In this document: positions 44,758 through 53,900 of the stretch, one piece after another
Position numbering within the stretch: the first letter of the stretch is position 1
Layout of the letters: each line of letters begins with the position of its first letter
The notes under the pieces: generated by a model
The model's input: only the letters and a program-made list of their open reading frames with translations
Told to the model about the DNA's origin: nothing
The model's database searches: none
Position numbers and translations under genes: made by a program
NCBI GenBank assembly: GCA_024699495.1
Contig: JAILPK010000050.1
Span: 18,746-82,745 of the forward strand
DNA from: Bacteroidaceae bacterium
GTDB taxonomy: Bacteria > Bacteroidota > Bacteroidia > Bacteroidales > Bacteroidaceae
Direction of reading: 5' to 3'
Length of the DNA stretch: 64,000 bases

Positions 44758-45000
44758 AATCCTCTGTCCCATCAGTCAGATCATCGCTGCCCCCATTAGC
44801 TGTTAGCCGTTAGCCCAACCTCAGACTTCAGACTTAGGCCCACGGCCGCTAGCTACTCTCAACTATCAACTAGAGCCTATGGCTCTTAGCCTTAGACCTT
44901 TGACGCGGCCCTCGGCCGCTACTCACTACTCACTCAATGGCTGCTCACTCAAGTGCTATTCTTAGCCCTTAAACCGCGGCCCCCGGCCGCATTACCTCAG
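44758..45000. repeat. intergenic repeat mosaic after the acidic protein gene
   Basis: Contains three GC hairpins: GGCCCACGGCCGC (44837-44849), GCGGCCCTCGGCCGC (44905-44919) and GCGGCCCCCGGCCGC (44976-44990). A micro-palindrome AGAGCCTATGGCTCT is at 44872-44886, with CTATCAACT 8-mer traces and a CACTACTCACTC block ending CTCAAGTGCTAT (about 44920-44960) that recurs at 55127-55182. No gene is seen. Confidence 0.8.
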
Positions 45001-45053
45001 ATATAAATAGAAATGGGAACCAAAGCAACTCCGGTTCCCATTTCTATTTATAT
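45001..45053. terminator. perfect 21-bp inverted repeat, bidirectional terminator
   Basis: Arms 45001-45021 and 45033-45053 are perfect reverse complements around an 11-nt loop. The inner half is GC-rich (GGGAACC/GGTTCCC), the outer half AT-rich so that each strand ends in a U-rich run. It lies 24 bp from the end of the minus-strand gene at 45077. Confidence 0.75.
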
Positions 45054-45076
45054 CATATCTTACTTACTGAACAACC

Positions 45077-45388
45077 CTATCTTACCGAGACCTTACGCGC
45101 GGTATTCCCCACGCGGAGTATATAGCAGCCCTTGGCCAGATTCAGATTTATCGTCTTGTCCTCGCTGTCTATCTTCACCACTGCGACACGCACGCCAGCC
45201 AGATTATATACTTCCAGCATCTGACCCTCTGCGTTTGCCACACGCACCTGAGCGCCGTTGACGACAATGGAAACAGGAGACACCTCCGACTCCATCTCAT
45301 CCCTCTCAACGCCATTAAAACCCGAGGCATGCACAGACGCCGCTACGCAGGATGCAAACAGCAAAAATATGAATATCGGTTTTCTCAT
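45077..45388 (-). CDS. mini-protein: signal peptide plus T9SS sorting domain
   Basis: 103 residues from the ATG at 45388 (a TTG 6 nt earlier is open). A signal peptide (1-22) is followed by about 10 spacer residues and then a domain of about 70 residues of the T9SS type A sorting kind (LEVYNLAGVRVAVVK, LAKGCYILRVG, final RKVSVR). There is no room for another functional domain. Own promoter. It may be a decoy, a sortase/attachment tester, a lipopolysaccharide-bound spacer or a remnant of a larger cargo gene. Confidence 0.75.
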   Translation of the reverse strand: MRKPIFIFLLFASCVAASVHASGFNGVERDEMESEVSPVSIVVNGAQVRVANAEGQMLEVYNLAGVRVAVVKIDSEDKTINLNLAKGCYILRVGNTARKVSVR

Positions 45389-45416
45389 TATCAACCTTTA
45401 TATACCTTTCTGCCGG

Positions 45417-45447
45417 CAAAAATAGGGCTTTATTTCTTTACCGCCAA
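45417..45447 (-). promoter_or_regulatory. promoter of the T9SS mini-protein
   Basis: Minus-strand TTG (45445-45447), 20-bp spacer, TATTTTTG (45417-45424), about 28 nt before the ATG at 45388. Confidence 0.7.
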
Positions 45448-45550
45448 ACTTTTTTCCTTTTTTTTTGTTTACAACCCTCTTTTTTTGAAAAATTCGCTTT
45501 TGCGAATAATATCAACCTTAATTATATTTAATATAGATAGACCGCATTAA

Positions 45551-45643
45551 CTTACGAACTTAAGAACTTAAAACTTACTCACCCACTAAGCTATCAACTT
45601 GTCAACTTTTTTACTCGTCAACTGCGAAGCTATCAACTTAAGA
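45551..45643. repeat. 8-bp repeat array reaching the GH28 stop codon
   Basis: CTTACGAA and CTTAAGAA units at 45551-45573, then CTATCAACTTGTCAACTT, ACTCGTCAACTGCGAAGCTATCAACTTAAG to about 45643. The minus-strand TAA stop of the GH28 gene (45638-45640) is part of the CTTAAG unit, so the array edge supplies the stop. Confidence 0.8.
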
Positions 45644-47104
45644 CCCGGTTTTTCTGTGAATTATATCCTTTTTCTTGTCAAATGTTCGCGGACCTATAAA
45701 CACGTTGTTTATGGTTACTTTGTTGACACGCCGCAAGTCGTCATAATCTACAATGCGTGAGGGATTCAGGTTCTTTTCGGGGGTGTCGGCATCCACGGTG
45801 ATATAACTGAAGTGGATGTCGTCGATAGAACATCCCGGGGCCCGATTGTATTTCTCGCTGTAGAGCACCTGAAGGTCGAAGATGCGGCCGCGCTGTATTC
45901 CTTCGATTCGGATGCTGTCAAAATGAATATCCCGTATGATGTTCTGGTCGCCGCAGTTTATGGCCAAAAGTCCCTCTTCTCGGCCATAGAGGATATCGCA
46001 GTTGTGGATGCGGACGTCGCTGAGCACCTCACCTTCGGCTGCCCTGTCGTCTCCATGGCTGCCTATATTTACGGGGTGGGCCACGTCTGGCCAGAAGATG
46101 CATCTGGATATGTCGAAGTCTTCAGAGCCTCCCCAAAACCACCAGCGATGGTTGTATAGCGCAATGCAGTCATCGCTGGTTCGGAGGAAGCAGTTCTCCA
46201 CCTTCACATGGCGGCAGCACATCAGGTCAATTCCGTCGCTCCACGAGCGGGCAGAGAAAGACTTAATGTTTCGGATGGTGATGTTCTCGCTTTGTCCGCC
46301 AAACACGGTGTAGTGAGCGGGATTCAACACCGTGATGCCATCTACGAGCACATTTCTGGAATAAGTGATTTCAATTCCGCGAAGCGGGTGGTCCAGAATG
46401 CCCCGGCCAATGATACGCACGTTCTCGGCGCGGTCCACAATGAGCCGAGCTTTGACGATGGCTCCCGGAGCAAGATAAACTGTGCAGTTCGACGGGATTT
46501 TTATCTCTTCGCTCGGCAGGTCTTTGGGCTTATGGACACCCGGCCCGAAATATATGAGCTGCGCCCCGCGGACGAACACATCCTGCGAGTTGGGCGCTAC
46601 CCAGTTGATGGCCTTTGGCTCATCGGGCGAGTGATGTTCGGCAAGAGGGGCATTCACGAGCAGATGCAGGTTGTGGAGCCTATCGCCTCCAAATTCCACG
46701 CTGAGGTATTCCGGGCGTTCCAGACGTAGTAGGATGATGCTGTCATTCTCCCTTGCGGCCTTGATGGCACGTGAATGCGGCCGCACATCGACCTCTGCCG
46801 CCTGCTCTTTTCGGTGGTTGGTAATCCTTACCGTTACGGGTTCGGAGATGTCAAATTCGGCGAAAGCAGCCTGTTGCACGCGGCGCGTATCTACGTTGCA
46901 TCGCAGCACGGGGACACGGGTCCATGCTTCGCCTGTTGCGCCGGTCCGGCGTATCTCGACATCGTAGTCGGCAGAGAGGGCAGGCCCGTCCTTTTCGGGC
47001 ATGAGGCTTATGCTGAATGGTGGCAGGTCCGTTTGTCCGAGTGTTTGAGCATTTATTTTAACGCAAACTATAAAGAGGAATGAGTAGAGCAGTCTGGTAT
47101 TCAT
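45638..47104 (-). CDS. GH28 family glycoside hydrolase (polygalacturonase-like)
   Basis: 488 residues from the ATG at 47104. Signal peptide ending INAQ, a beta-sandwich N-terminal part (about 20-160), then a right-handed beta-helix with GH28 active-site motifs: SWSDGIDL, RTSDDCIAL and NIGSHGDD, in the expected order. Acts on galacturonate-containing glycans such as homogalacturonan or rhamnogalacturonan. Third gene of a minus-strand CAZyme run; probably cotranscribed from the promoter at 54844. Confidence 0.88.
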   Translation of the reverse strand: MNTRLLYSFLFIVCVKINAQTLGQTDLPPFSISLMPEKDGPALSADYDVEIRRTGATGEAWTRVPVLRCNVDTRRVQQAAFAEFDISEPVTVRITNHRKEQAAEVDVRPHSRAIKAARENDSIILLRLERPEYLSVEFGGDRLHNLHLLVNAPLAEHHSPDEPKAINWVAPNSQDVFVRGAQLIYFGPGVHKPKDLPSEEIKIPSNCTVYLAPGAIVKARLIVDRAENVRIIGRGILDHPLRGIEITYSRNVLVDGITVLNPAHYTVFGGQSENITIRNIKSFSARSWSDGIDLMCCRHVKVENCFLRTSDDCIALYNHRWWFWGGSEDFDISRCIFWPDVAHPVNIGSHGDDRAAEGEVLSDVRIHNCDILYGREEGLLAINCGDQNIIRDIHFDSIRIEGIQRGRIFDLQVLYSEKYNRAPGCSIDDIHFSYITVDADTPEKNLNPSRIVDYDDLRRVNKVTINNVFIGPRTFDKKKDIIHRKTGS

Positions 47105-47110
47105 GTTTTT

Positions 47111-47207
47111 TAGTTGACAAGTAAACAAGTTGACGAGTTGATAGCTTCGCGGTTGACGAGTAAACTAGTTGACGAGTTGACGAGTTAATACTTTAATTGA
47201 CGAGTTG
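47111..47207. repeat. 8-bp repeat array between GH97 and GH28 genes
   Basis: Fills almost the whole 112-bp gap. Units of the type GTTGACGA/GTTGACAA/GTAAACAA, with a GATAGCTTCGCGGTTGAC link at about 47140-47155. It ends 7 nt before the GH28 ATG on the minus strand and will be in the intercistronic mRNA. Confidence 0.85.
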
Positions 47208-47216
47208 GGTCTGTGA

Positions 47217-50200
47217 TTATTCAATCTTAATGACGAAACCGCCACCGCCGGCCATGGACAGGGGCATAGCCCACGGATTCTTATGCTGCAATCCTTTCCC
47301 ATCCGGCGTTTCCCCTATAACCAACCGGCTTACGGCATAGTCTTCTGCATTGCTGCCCGCATTGGGGCCGTCGGCATAAACCGTGGTGCTATGTTTGCCG
47401 TTGAGCCCTAATGTGCTGAGGTCCAACTCTATAGTGCGCGGCTGCCAGTTGGTCTGTCCGCCTATCCACCACGTGCTGCCCCTACGTCGGGCCACCACAA
47501 TATATTCTCCCATCTTGCCGGCTATCACACGTGTCTCATCCACATTGTTGGGGATAGATGCGAGAAAATGAGTGTATTCTGGCTCAGCCTTGTATGCCGA
47601 GGCGGCATCTGCCAGCATAGTGAGAGGGGAGTCGTGGATGACATAAGCTGCCAGTTGGTGGCACCGGGTTCCCATGGACATCGGAGAGTCATAAATATCC
47701 CTGAAATTCTTCAGCGACGCGTTGCGCATAGCACCCGGGGTGTAGTCAACAAAACCGGCCATACCCCGGATGTAGGGGAAGGTGACGTCATACAGCGGCA
47801 TGTCTTTCTTGTCAGAGTTCCATTTCATCTCTTCCATTCCAAACACACTCTCGGTATTCACGAGGTTGGGATAAGTGCGGTTGAGGCCCGTAGGTTTCCA
47901 GAATCCGTGATAGTCGAGAATCAGATGGTGGCGTGCGCAGGTCTCAGCGATGCGATAAGCCATCTCCACAGCTGTCTGGTCGTCGCGGTCGAGGAAATCC
48001 ACTTTGAACCCTTTTACCCCCATGCCAGCATATTTTTTGCAGGCCTCGTCGAGGTGCTCATCCAACACGTTGAACACCGTCCAGAGGATGATTCCCACCC
48101 CTTTCCGGCGGCCATATTCCACCAGCTCCGCGACGTCGATATCCGGAATGCTTTGCATTATCTCCCCTCTGTCTGAGTTATACCAGCCCTCGTCGAGAAT
48201 GGCATATTCGAGCCCGTATTCGGACGCGAAGTCTATATAGTATTTATATGTGTCCATGTTGATGCCAGCCTTGAAACCGACTCCTTTGAGATTCCATGCG
48301 TGCCACCAGTCCCACGAGCTTTTCCCGGTGCGAATCCATGACGTGTCAGCGACGCGGCTTGGTGAAGCGAGAGCATACACAAGGTTCGAGGTGGGCATCT
48401 GCCGGTCGTCGGTCGTCACGTTTAGGATGCGCCAGGGGTAGGTCCTTGCGCCAGCGGATTTTGCAATAAAGTCTTCAGTATCAGAGACATGAGTCATGCC
48501 GCGGTAGCGTCCGCGTTCGATTGTCTTCGGATAGTGAGCAAAGGAGCTCTGAAGGCGGTCGCCCACGGGGCGCAGGAACATGCCCGGATAGGATTCCAGG
48601 TCTGATTCGAGCAGAGTAATTTTCACCCCGTGGCCTAAGTCCATTGTGGCGGGCATGAATGCCCACCGGTCTTCCATCTCCGACAGCCGGCCGGATGTAT
48701 ATATATTCTGGAAGGCCATCGCTTCGGGCTTCTGCCTGTTTGTGCTGTAGGCGAGATAAGTCATTGGATCGCCGCTGGGCACGAATGCCGCAATCTCGTC
48801 CTTGACAACCCGCGGACTCTTGCCCGTTTGGATGAAGCGGTATGCAATCCCCTCTCCGAATGCGCGGAACTCTATCTCCAGGTCTGATGTGAGGCGATAT
48901 GTGGCAGCATTCCATCTGATGCCAAATCTTTTCTGTCTGTAGGCAAAGGCATCAATTTCCTCGCTCTTGCTTTCCCTGCTTACAGACTTCAGTCGTATGT
49001 TGCCTCTCTTCCCGTCGAACACCAAGGCTGCACGGCAGTCGGCAAGCAGCGGTTTGCCGTCCAGATTCACAGAGTAAGCCACCTGGCTGTCTTTCAGCCT
49101 CACGTCGAGCGAGAGATGCCCGTCGGGAGACACAAGATGTCCGGAGGCTGTGACATGCAGCTCGTAAGGGTAGATCTCAGGCTGTCCGTTTAGGATTCGT
49201 CTGCTTCCACCTGTCTTCCTCCGTTCCGAAGGCGCCCCCATAACCACCAGATACAATTCGCTCACTCTGCCCTTGCGGGGAGCGGTGTAGCTTATTCTGC
49301 CGCTTGACTTGCTGTAGATGGGACTGTATTGGCAGCTCCCGTCGTCCATCATGGCCGCGAAGCCGTAACGCCAACCGGCGTCGTCGCTCTTCTTCTTCCC
49401 GCTGAACTCCACCTCGATGCTCTCTCCGGGAGCCGGTTTCGGCATGAGGCGGGCATCAAAACCGCCTGCTTCGGGCGCTCCGGCCGTGGGCATCTGCGGC
49501 CAGTGGCCTGCGTATGGGCGCGTCTCCTTGTGTGCATGTCTGAAGTCCAGGAATATAGTGTGGCGGTTAGCTTCGAAGAGGTCGTCGTAGAACTTCTTCA
49601 GCGGCATCTTCGCCAGGCGCATGAATGCGTCTGCCGGATCCTCGGGGTTCTTGGCAGTCTTGTAGATATCTCCGATGATGTCCGTCCCATGGTTCTGCGC
49701 CCACCACTCCAGAACATAGGGCGAATGATATATATTCTCCCAATCGAGGAAAGCCTTGTGTGGTGTGCGCTGATATGCCTGCCAGTGGAATAGCTCATCG
49801 CGCACCCAGTAGGGGTTTACGTGCCACAGCATCCATTGGGATGTCATCTCGAAGAATCCGCCGCCAAACCATCGTCCCTCCTCCGGAAGCTCTGCATGCT
49901 GCGTGTCGATAAACTGATCCGTGGCCGTGGAGGCGCGTCCCGCCTTTGCCTTCTTGTCGCAGTGCACTTGCATCTGAAAACTGTGCCCAAGCTCGTGGGC
50001 TACGCAGTTGAGGGCGCGGTCCTGCAGCCGGTTGGGCGCCACCCAGAATGCTCCGATGAACTCGTCGTAGTCACCGCCGTAGGCCGTGCCTTCCAGCGAG
50101 TAATTGAGCATCACCATCATCCTGTATTTTGCGGCGTTGGAGCCGGGCCCGATGAAATGCAGGGTGTCGCGGTAATACTTATAGAACTCCTCCAGCTTCT

Positions 50201-50462
50201 GTTTCAGATTCTCCAGATCCACGCGCATCGGCTTCCCCTCGAGCATAGGGGGATTATTGAGGTCGTTGCCAAAGCCACGCTCCCAGAATATCACGAAGTT
50301 CTCCGTCAGCGCCATCCTGCTATAGCTCCATCGGGCGGTGTCGCTCCCGAAGTCGTTGTTGCGTAATTCCTTCGGGATAAATAATTTCTTGCCGGGAATC
50401 TCGGTTGCCAATGCCGTAAGACTTAGCAGACAGCAAAGCAGGAATGAAGAATAGCGTTTCAT
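47217..50462 (-). CDS. HExxH metallopeptidase-like domain fused to GH97 glycoside hydrolase
   Basis: 1081 residues. Signal peptide (1-20). Residues about 25-435 form a domain with VAHELGHSFQMQ (HELGH at 156-160), a zincin-type zinc motif, resembling the uncharacterised DUF6055 family as I recall it. From about 441 to the end is a complete GH97 enzyme of about 640 residues: beta-sandwich (SPDGHLSLDVRLKD), TIM barrel (YAILDEGWY, GVKGFKVDFLDRDDQ, LDYHGFWKPTGLNRTYPN) and C-terminal sheet. GH97 enzymes are alpha-glucosidases or alpha-galactosidases; the VDF aspartate suggests the retaining branch, not certain. Middle gene of the CAZyme run. Confidence 0.88.
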   Translation of the reverse strand: MKRYSSFLLCCLLSLTALATEIPGKKLFIPKELRNNDFGSDTARWSYSRMALTENFVIFWERGFGNDLNNPPMLEGKPMRVDLENLKQKLEEFYKYYRDTLHFIGPGSNAAKYRMMVMLNYSLEGTAYGGDYDEFIGAFWVAPNRLQDRALNCVAHELGHSFQMQVHCDKKAKAGRASTATDQFIDTQHAELPEEGRWFGGGFFEMTSQWMLWHVNPYWVRDELFHWQAYQRTPHKAFLDWENIYHSPYVLEWWAQNHGTDIIGDIYKTAKNPEDPADAFMRLAKMPLKKFYDDLFEANRHTIFLDFRHAHKETRPYAGHWPQMPTAGAPEAGGFDARLMPKPAPGESIEVEFSGKKKSDDAGWRYGFAAMMDDGSCQYSPIYSKSSGRISYTAPRKGRVSELYLVVMGAPSERRKTGGSRRILNGQPEIYPYELHVTASGHLVSPDGHLSLDVRLKDSQVAYSVNLDGKPLLADCRAALVFDGKRGNIRLKSVSRESKSEEIDAFAYRQKRFGIRWNAATYRLTSDLEIEFRAFGEGIAYRFIQTGKSPRVVKDEIAAFVPSGDPMTYLAYSTNRQKPEAMAFQNIYTSGRLSEMEDRWAFMPATMDLGHGVKITLLESDLESYPGMFLRPVGDRLQSSFAHYPKTIERGRYRGMTHVSDTEDFIAKSAGARTYPWRILNVTTDDRQMPTSNLVYALASPSRVADTSWIRTGKSSWDWWHAWNLKGVGFKAGINMDTYKYYIDFASEYGLEYAILDEGWYNSDRGEIMQSIPDIDVAELVEYGRRKGVGIILWTVFNVLDEHLDEACKKYAGMGVKGFKVDFLDRDDQTAVEMAYRIAETCARHHLILDYHGFWKPTGLNRTYPNLVNTESVFGMEEMKWNSDKKDMPLYDVTFPYIRGMAGFVDYTPGAMRNASLKNFRDIYDSPMSMGTRCHQLAAYVIHDSPLTMLADAASAYKAEPEYTHFLASIPNNVDETRVIAGKMGEYIVVARRRGSTWWIGGQTNWQPRTIELDLSTLGLNGKHSTTVYADGPNAGSNAEDYAVSRLVIGETPDGKGLQHKNPWAMPLSMAGGGGFVIKIE

Positions 50463-50927
50463 TTTCTTTTATAGTTGACGAGTTGATACTTTAGTTGACG
50501 AGTTGATAGCTTCGCAGTTGGGATGTGAGTTCTTGAGTTTTTGAGTTTGGGCCGGCCCCCGGCCGCACCTGTAAGCGGTAATCGGTAAGCGCCGCTCCGC
50601 GGCTCTACCAGCCCCACTAGCGCCGCTAGCCAGCCCTCTAAAGACTAAAGACTGAAGACTGCGGCCTGCCGCAAAAACGGCTCTGCCGTTATCCCCCTTT
50701 ATCATTAGCGCCATCTCCTACGCCACCTACTCACGCAGTGGCTTGGACAAGTCGATGACTGTTGCCACATTTGCTTTTAAAGCCTTCTGCTACGTCTCAA
50801 GCTCTCGCTGAGACTTGCACAAGCCGAAAGCTACACCTCGAGCCTGCGCTGGAAACATTCAGTTTCCACCTAGTCTCGACCTCAAGTCTTCATCAGAAAC
50901 AAGTTTCTGCCTTGCCTTGACCTCAAA
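50463..50927. repeat. intergenic repeat mosaic between GH28/GH106 and GH97 genes
   Basis: Starts with an 8-bp array (GTTGACGA units, 50472-50520, then GAGTTCTTGAGTTTTTGAG). The GC hairpin follows at 50552-50566 and a GTAAGCGGTAATCGGTAAGC block at 50571-50590. Next comes a chain of micro-palindromes: GCGGCCTGCCGC (50661-50672), AACGGCTCTGCCGTT (50676-50690), GTCTC/GAGAC (50794-50814), GGAAACATTCAGTTTCC (50851-50867) and CAGAAACAAGTTTCTG (50894-50909). No gene is seen. On the minus strand this is the spacer between two genes of one run. Confidence 0.85.
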
Positions 50928-50971
50928 GCTATTCACGCCCCTCGCCCACGGGAGAGGGGTCGGGGGTGAGG
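50928..50971. repeat. 44-bp repeat element, copy 2, inside a reading frame
   Basis: Same 44-bp length as copy 1 (43711-43754). On the minus strand it encodes the last 13 residues LTPDPSPVGEGRE and the TAG stop of the GH28/GH106 protein. Such LTPDPSP tails are a known sign of this C/G-rich element in genome annotations. Confidence 0.85.
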
Positions 50972-53900
50972 TTTTTTCCCAACGCCATTATGGTGATGGG
51001 TCCCTTCAGTCCCGAGGGGACAGGTTTCCAGCCGGCGTAGGAGGAGCGGCGGTAATTGATGTCCACGATGTTGATGTCCTCGAATCTGCGCCAAGGGAAT
51101 CCCTCTCTGTCGAGCGCGGCAATGCGGTTTGCCGGCAGGTTGGTCACCTCTATCCTCAGCGTGTTACTCCCGGTGCGGAGCGTTCCAGGAGGTATGTCGA
51201 GCACGAACGGCGCAGCCCATGCACAACCGATATTCACCCCGTTGATGCTAACGCGGGCGCTCTCACGCACATCACCGAGGTTAAGTTGCCAAACTCTTTT
51301 GGCTTGAAATTCTGTGTTTAGCCGGAATGTACATTCATAGACACCAGTGCCCATAAGTCCGGCAGTATTTGTATCCAGTGATTCCCACGTTTGCAGAGAG
51401 TCCAGGTTGTAAGTCTGGCTGACTGCCGGGGTGCTGTCAATAAACGACAACCGCCAGAATGGCTGCCCGTCTTCTCTTTCACCCTGTATTGCAATAGTCT
51501 CGCTTTCATCAGAAGATGATATGTTATTGTCTGATAACAGCACGCCGGAGGATTCCCTTTCCAGATTGAACATGGTGGGGGCAGGGCTGTCGCAGTCTGT
51601 CGTTAGCAGTCGGGATTCTCCGGAACGTAGTCTTACCCGTAGCTGTCCGTCGCGTATCTCTGCGGTTTGCGGGGTGTTGCCGGCCAACGGGTTTATCCAC
51701 TTCGCCGAGGTGAAGGGCACGGCCAGAGAGACGTATGCGTCAACATCTTGCGGTGAGAGGTTGGCTATGAAATAATGATAGCTGCCGGACTCCTTCCGGC
51801 GTATCAGTTTCAACCCGCACAGCGTCTTCAGAGCTTCTGGCTGCGCTGCCTGCCGTAACCGCTCGACTGACAGCTGGTAGATGATACATGCTCCCTCAGT
51901 TTCCAATCTCTTCAGATGTTGTCTTACGGCATCCGTCATCAGGCAGTTCCCTGGAATGATAATGGCGCGGTAACTGGTCCCGGCAGCGGTCTGCAGGCAC
52001 TCACCGTTAAAGGTGGTCTTGAGAAGGTAACGTTCGCTGATGTAATCGCAGTCGAAACCAAGCGAGTCAATGGTGAGGATTGTGCTAATGAAGTCCCCTG
52101 CTTTTTTGCCCATGGAGTGGATGTCGAACTGCATGAGTCGCTTGTCAGTCATTTTGTGCCACATGTCCCGGACGGGTAAATACACCAGGAAGTCGTTGTC
52201 GGGCTGGCCCCATTGCAGAAATTGCTGGCATAGCCCGATATATTGCATCAGGTATCCGGCGTCCCGCCAAATGCTATTTGTGGGCGACATATCTACAGAC
52301 GCATAGAACTGCCACCCCGGCCATGGCTCGTTTTTGGGTGAGAAGCAAGTGCCGTGGAAAAGCATTCGGTTGACACCGGCACAGAACATAAGGTCCAGGT
52401 CGGGCTTGATTTGTGAGAGACTCGTGCGGAAATGTTCTGTAAGCCAAGTGCAGCTCTCCGCGCTGGTGAGAGGCTTCCCCGTGATGTGTGCTGCCGACGA
52501 GGCATACTTCAACATGGAGAAATCAGAGTCATTCTTTCGTGTCATCGAATCTCTCCGTAACCCTCGTATGCCGAAATCCGTAAGTCCAAAGCCCTCTATC
52601 TCAGGGATATCCACTGCGGCATATATGTCAATAAGGTTGGCTGGAGACCCATGAGCCTGGTTGCGCACTCTGACTCCATGACTATGAGCCCACCGAGTCC
52701 ACTGTTCTGTAAAATTTTCCAGTAGCAATTCGCCTAATGTCTCACGATAATCGCTGATAATATCTGCCTCTCCGTCGATGAATGCGGGCAGACGGTCTTC
52801 CAGTCTGTAGCCTCGGCGCTTTGCAAACTCTGCAAGAAGGGTTGGAGTCCAGTCGGCGCCATATACCTCGTAGCTGTCGTTGAAAAAAGTGGCGGGCCAT
52901 GGAGTTCCTGTTTTTGCAAATGCGTCATCGATGCGCTGGAGATAATGGGCCACGGCAGCAGAGTCGAAATGGTCGATGACCCAGCCCTCGCTGCCGGGGG
53001 CCGCACGTTTCACTTTTTGCCGTGTGCGACTCTCAAAGAGGGCGATCACCCGGCGTCTGGTGAGGTCATCTGCCGGGAAGTCCCGTTGGAGAATACGCCG
53101 CGCGTAGGCCCGCTCGGCTGGTGGTGCTTCCAGCAGAAGCGATTTCACCTCTTTCTTGCTTACCACCGTGTCTTTTACCACCAACTTGCATGCAGCCTCT
53201 GACAATGGGACTTCGGCGCCTCCGAAGGGCCAGCCCGTGCCGCATGTCATATCGACCTGAATACCAAGTCTGTTGCCCTCTTCTATACAGAATCTGAGCA
53301 GGTCCATCCATCGGTCTGAGAGAAAGGGGACATTCTTGTTCCCATTGCCCTGCACACCATAAATCGGGGTTATTTCCACAGTCCCGATGCCCTTGTCTGC
53401 CAACTGCTCCAAATTCCATCTCAAGTTATCCTCGTCAACGGCAGAGCCCATCCACCACCAGCGTGTGCCCGCCTTGGCCTCGGACACAGTCTGCCGCCTG
53501 CTTACTTTCACATTTGTGGAATCAGTGTCCTGAATGGCATCAGGTCTGAATTCTCCATATTCATCCAAAACGTCAATATCCCTGAAGGTGAAATGATGAA
53601 GGCGGTATTTGTCTGAGGGTCCGACATCAAGGAATTTCCGGCAGCGCATGCTTATGTCCCTGATGGTGATGTCGTGGCATTCGGACAGGGGCATGTCTTT
53701 GCGCTCTCCCGGTTGGTAGAATTGAGTCCATGGGCGGATGAAGAGGAAAGTGCCACAGGTACCCGAGATATTCTCAACGCGCAGATACTCATAGTGTTGC
53801 GGTGTGTCCGGCCGCATCTTAAGCCAAAGCACGCGGCTGGCATTTTCCACGCGGCAGTTGCGCAGGATTATATTTCGGTCGTGAAGGCTCTCGCTGCCTA

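Noticed and set aside
47383..50366. Several long plus-strand frames antisense to the GH97 fusion
   Set aside because: They mirror the GC-rich codon pattern of the real minus-strand gene, and none has a signal or domain.
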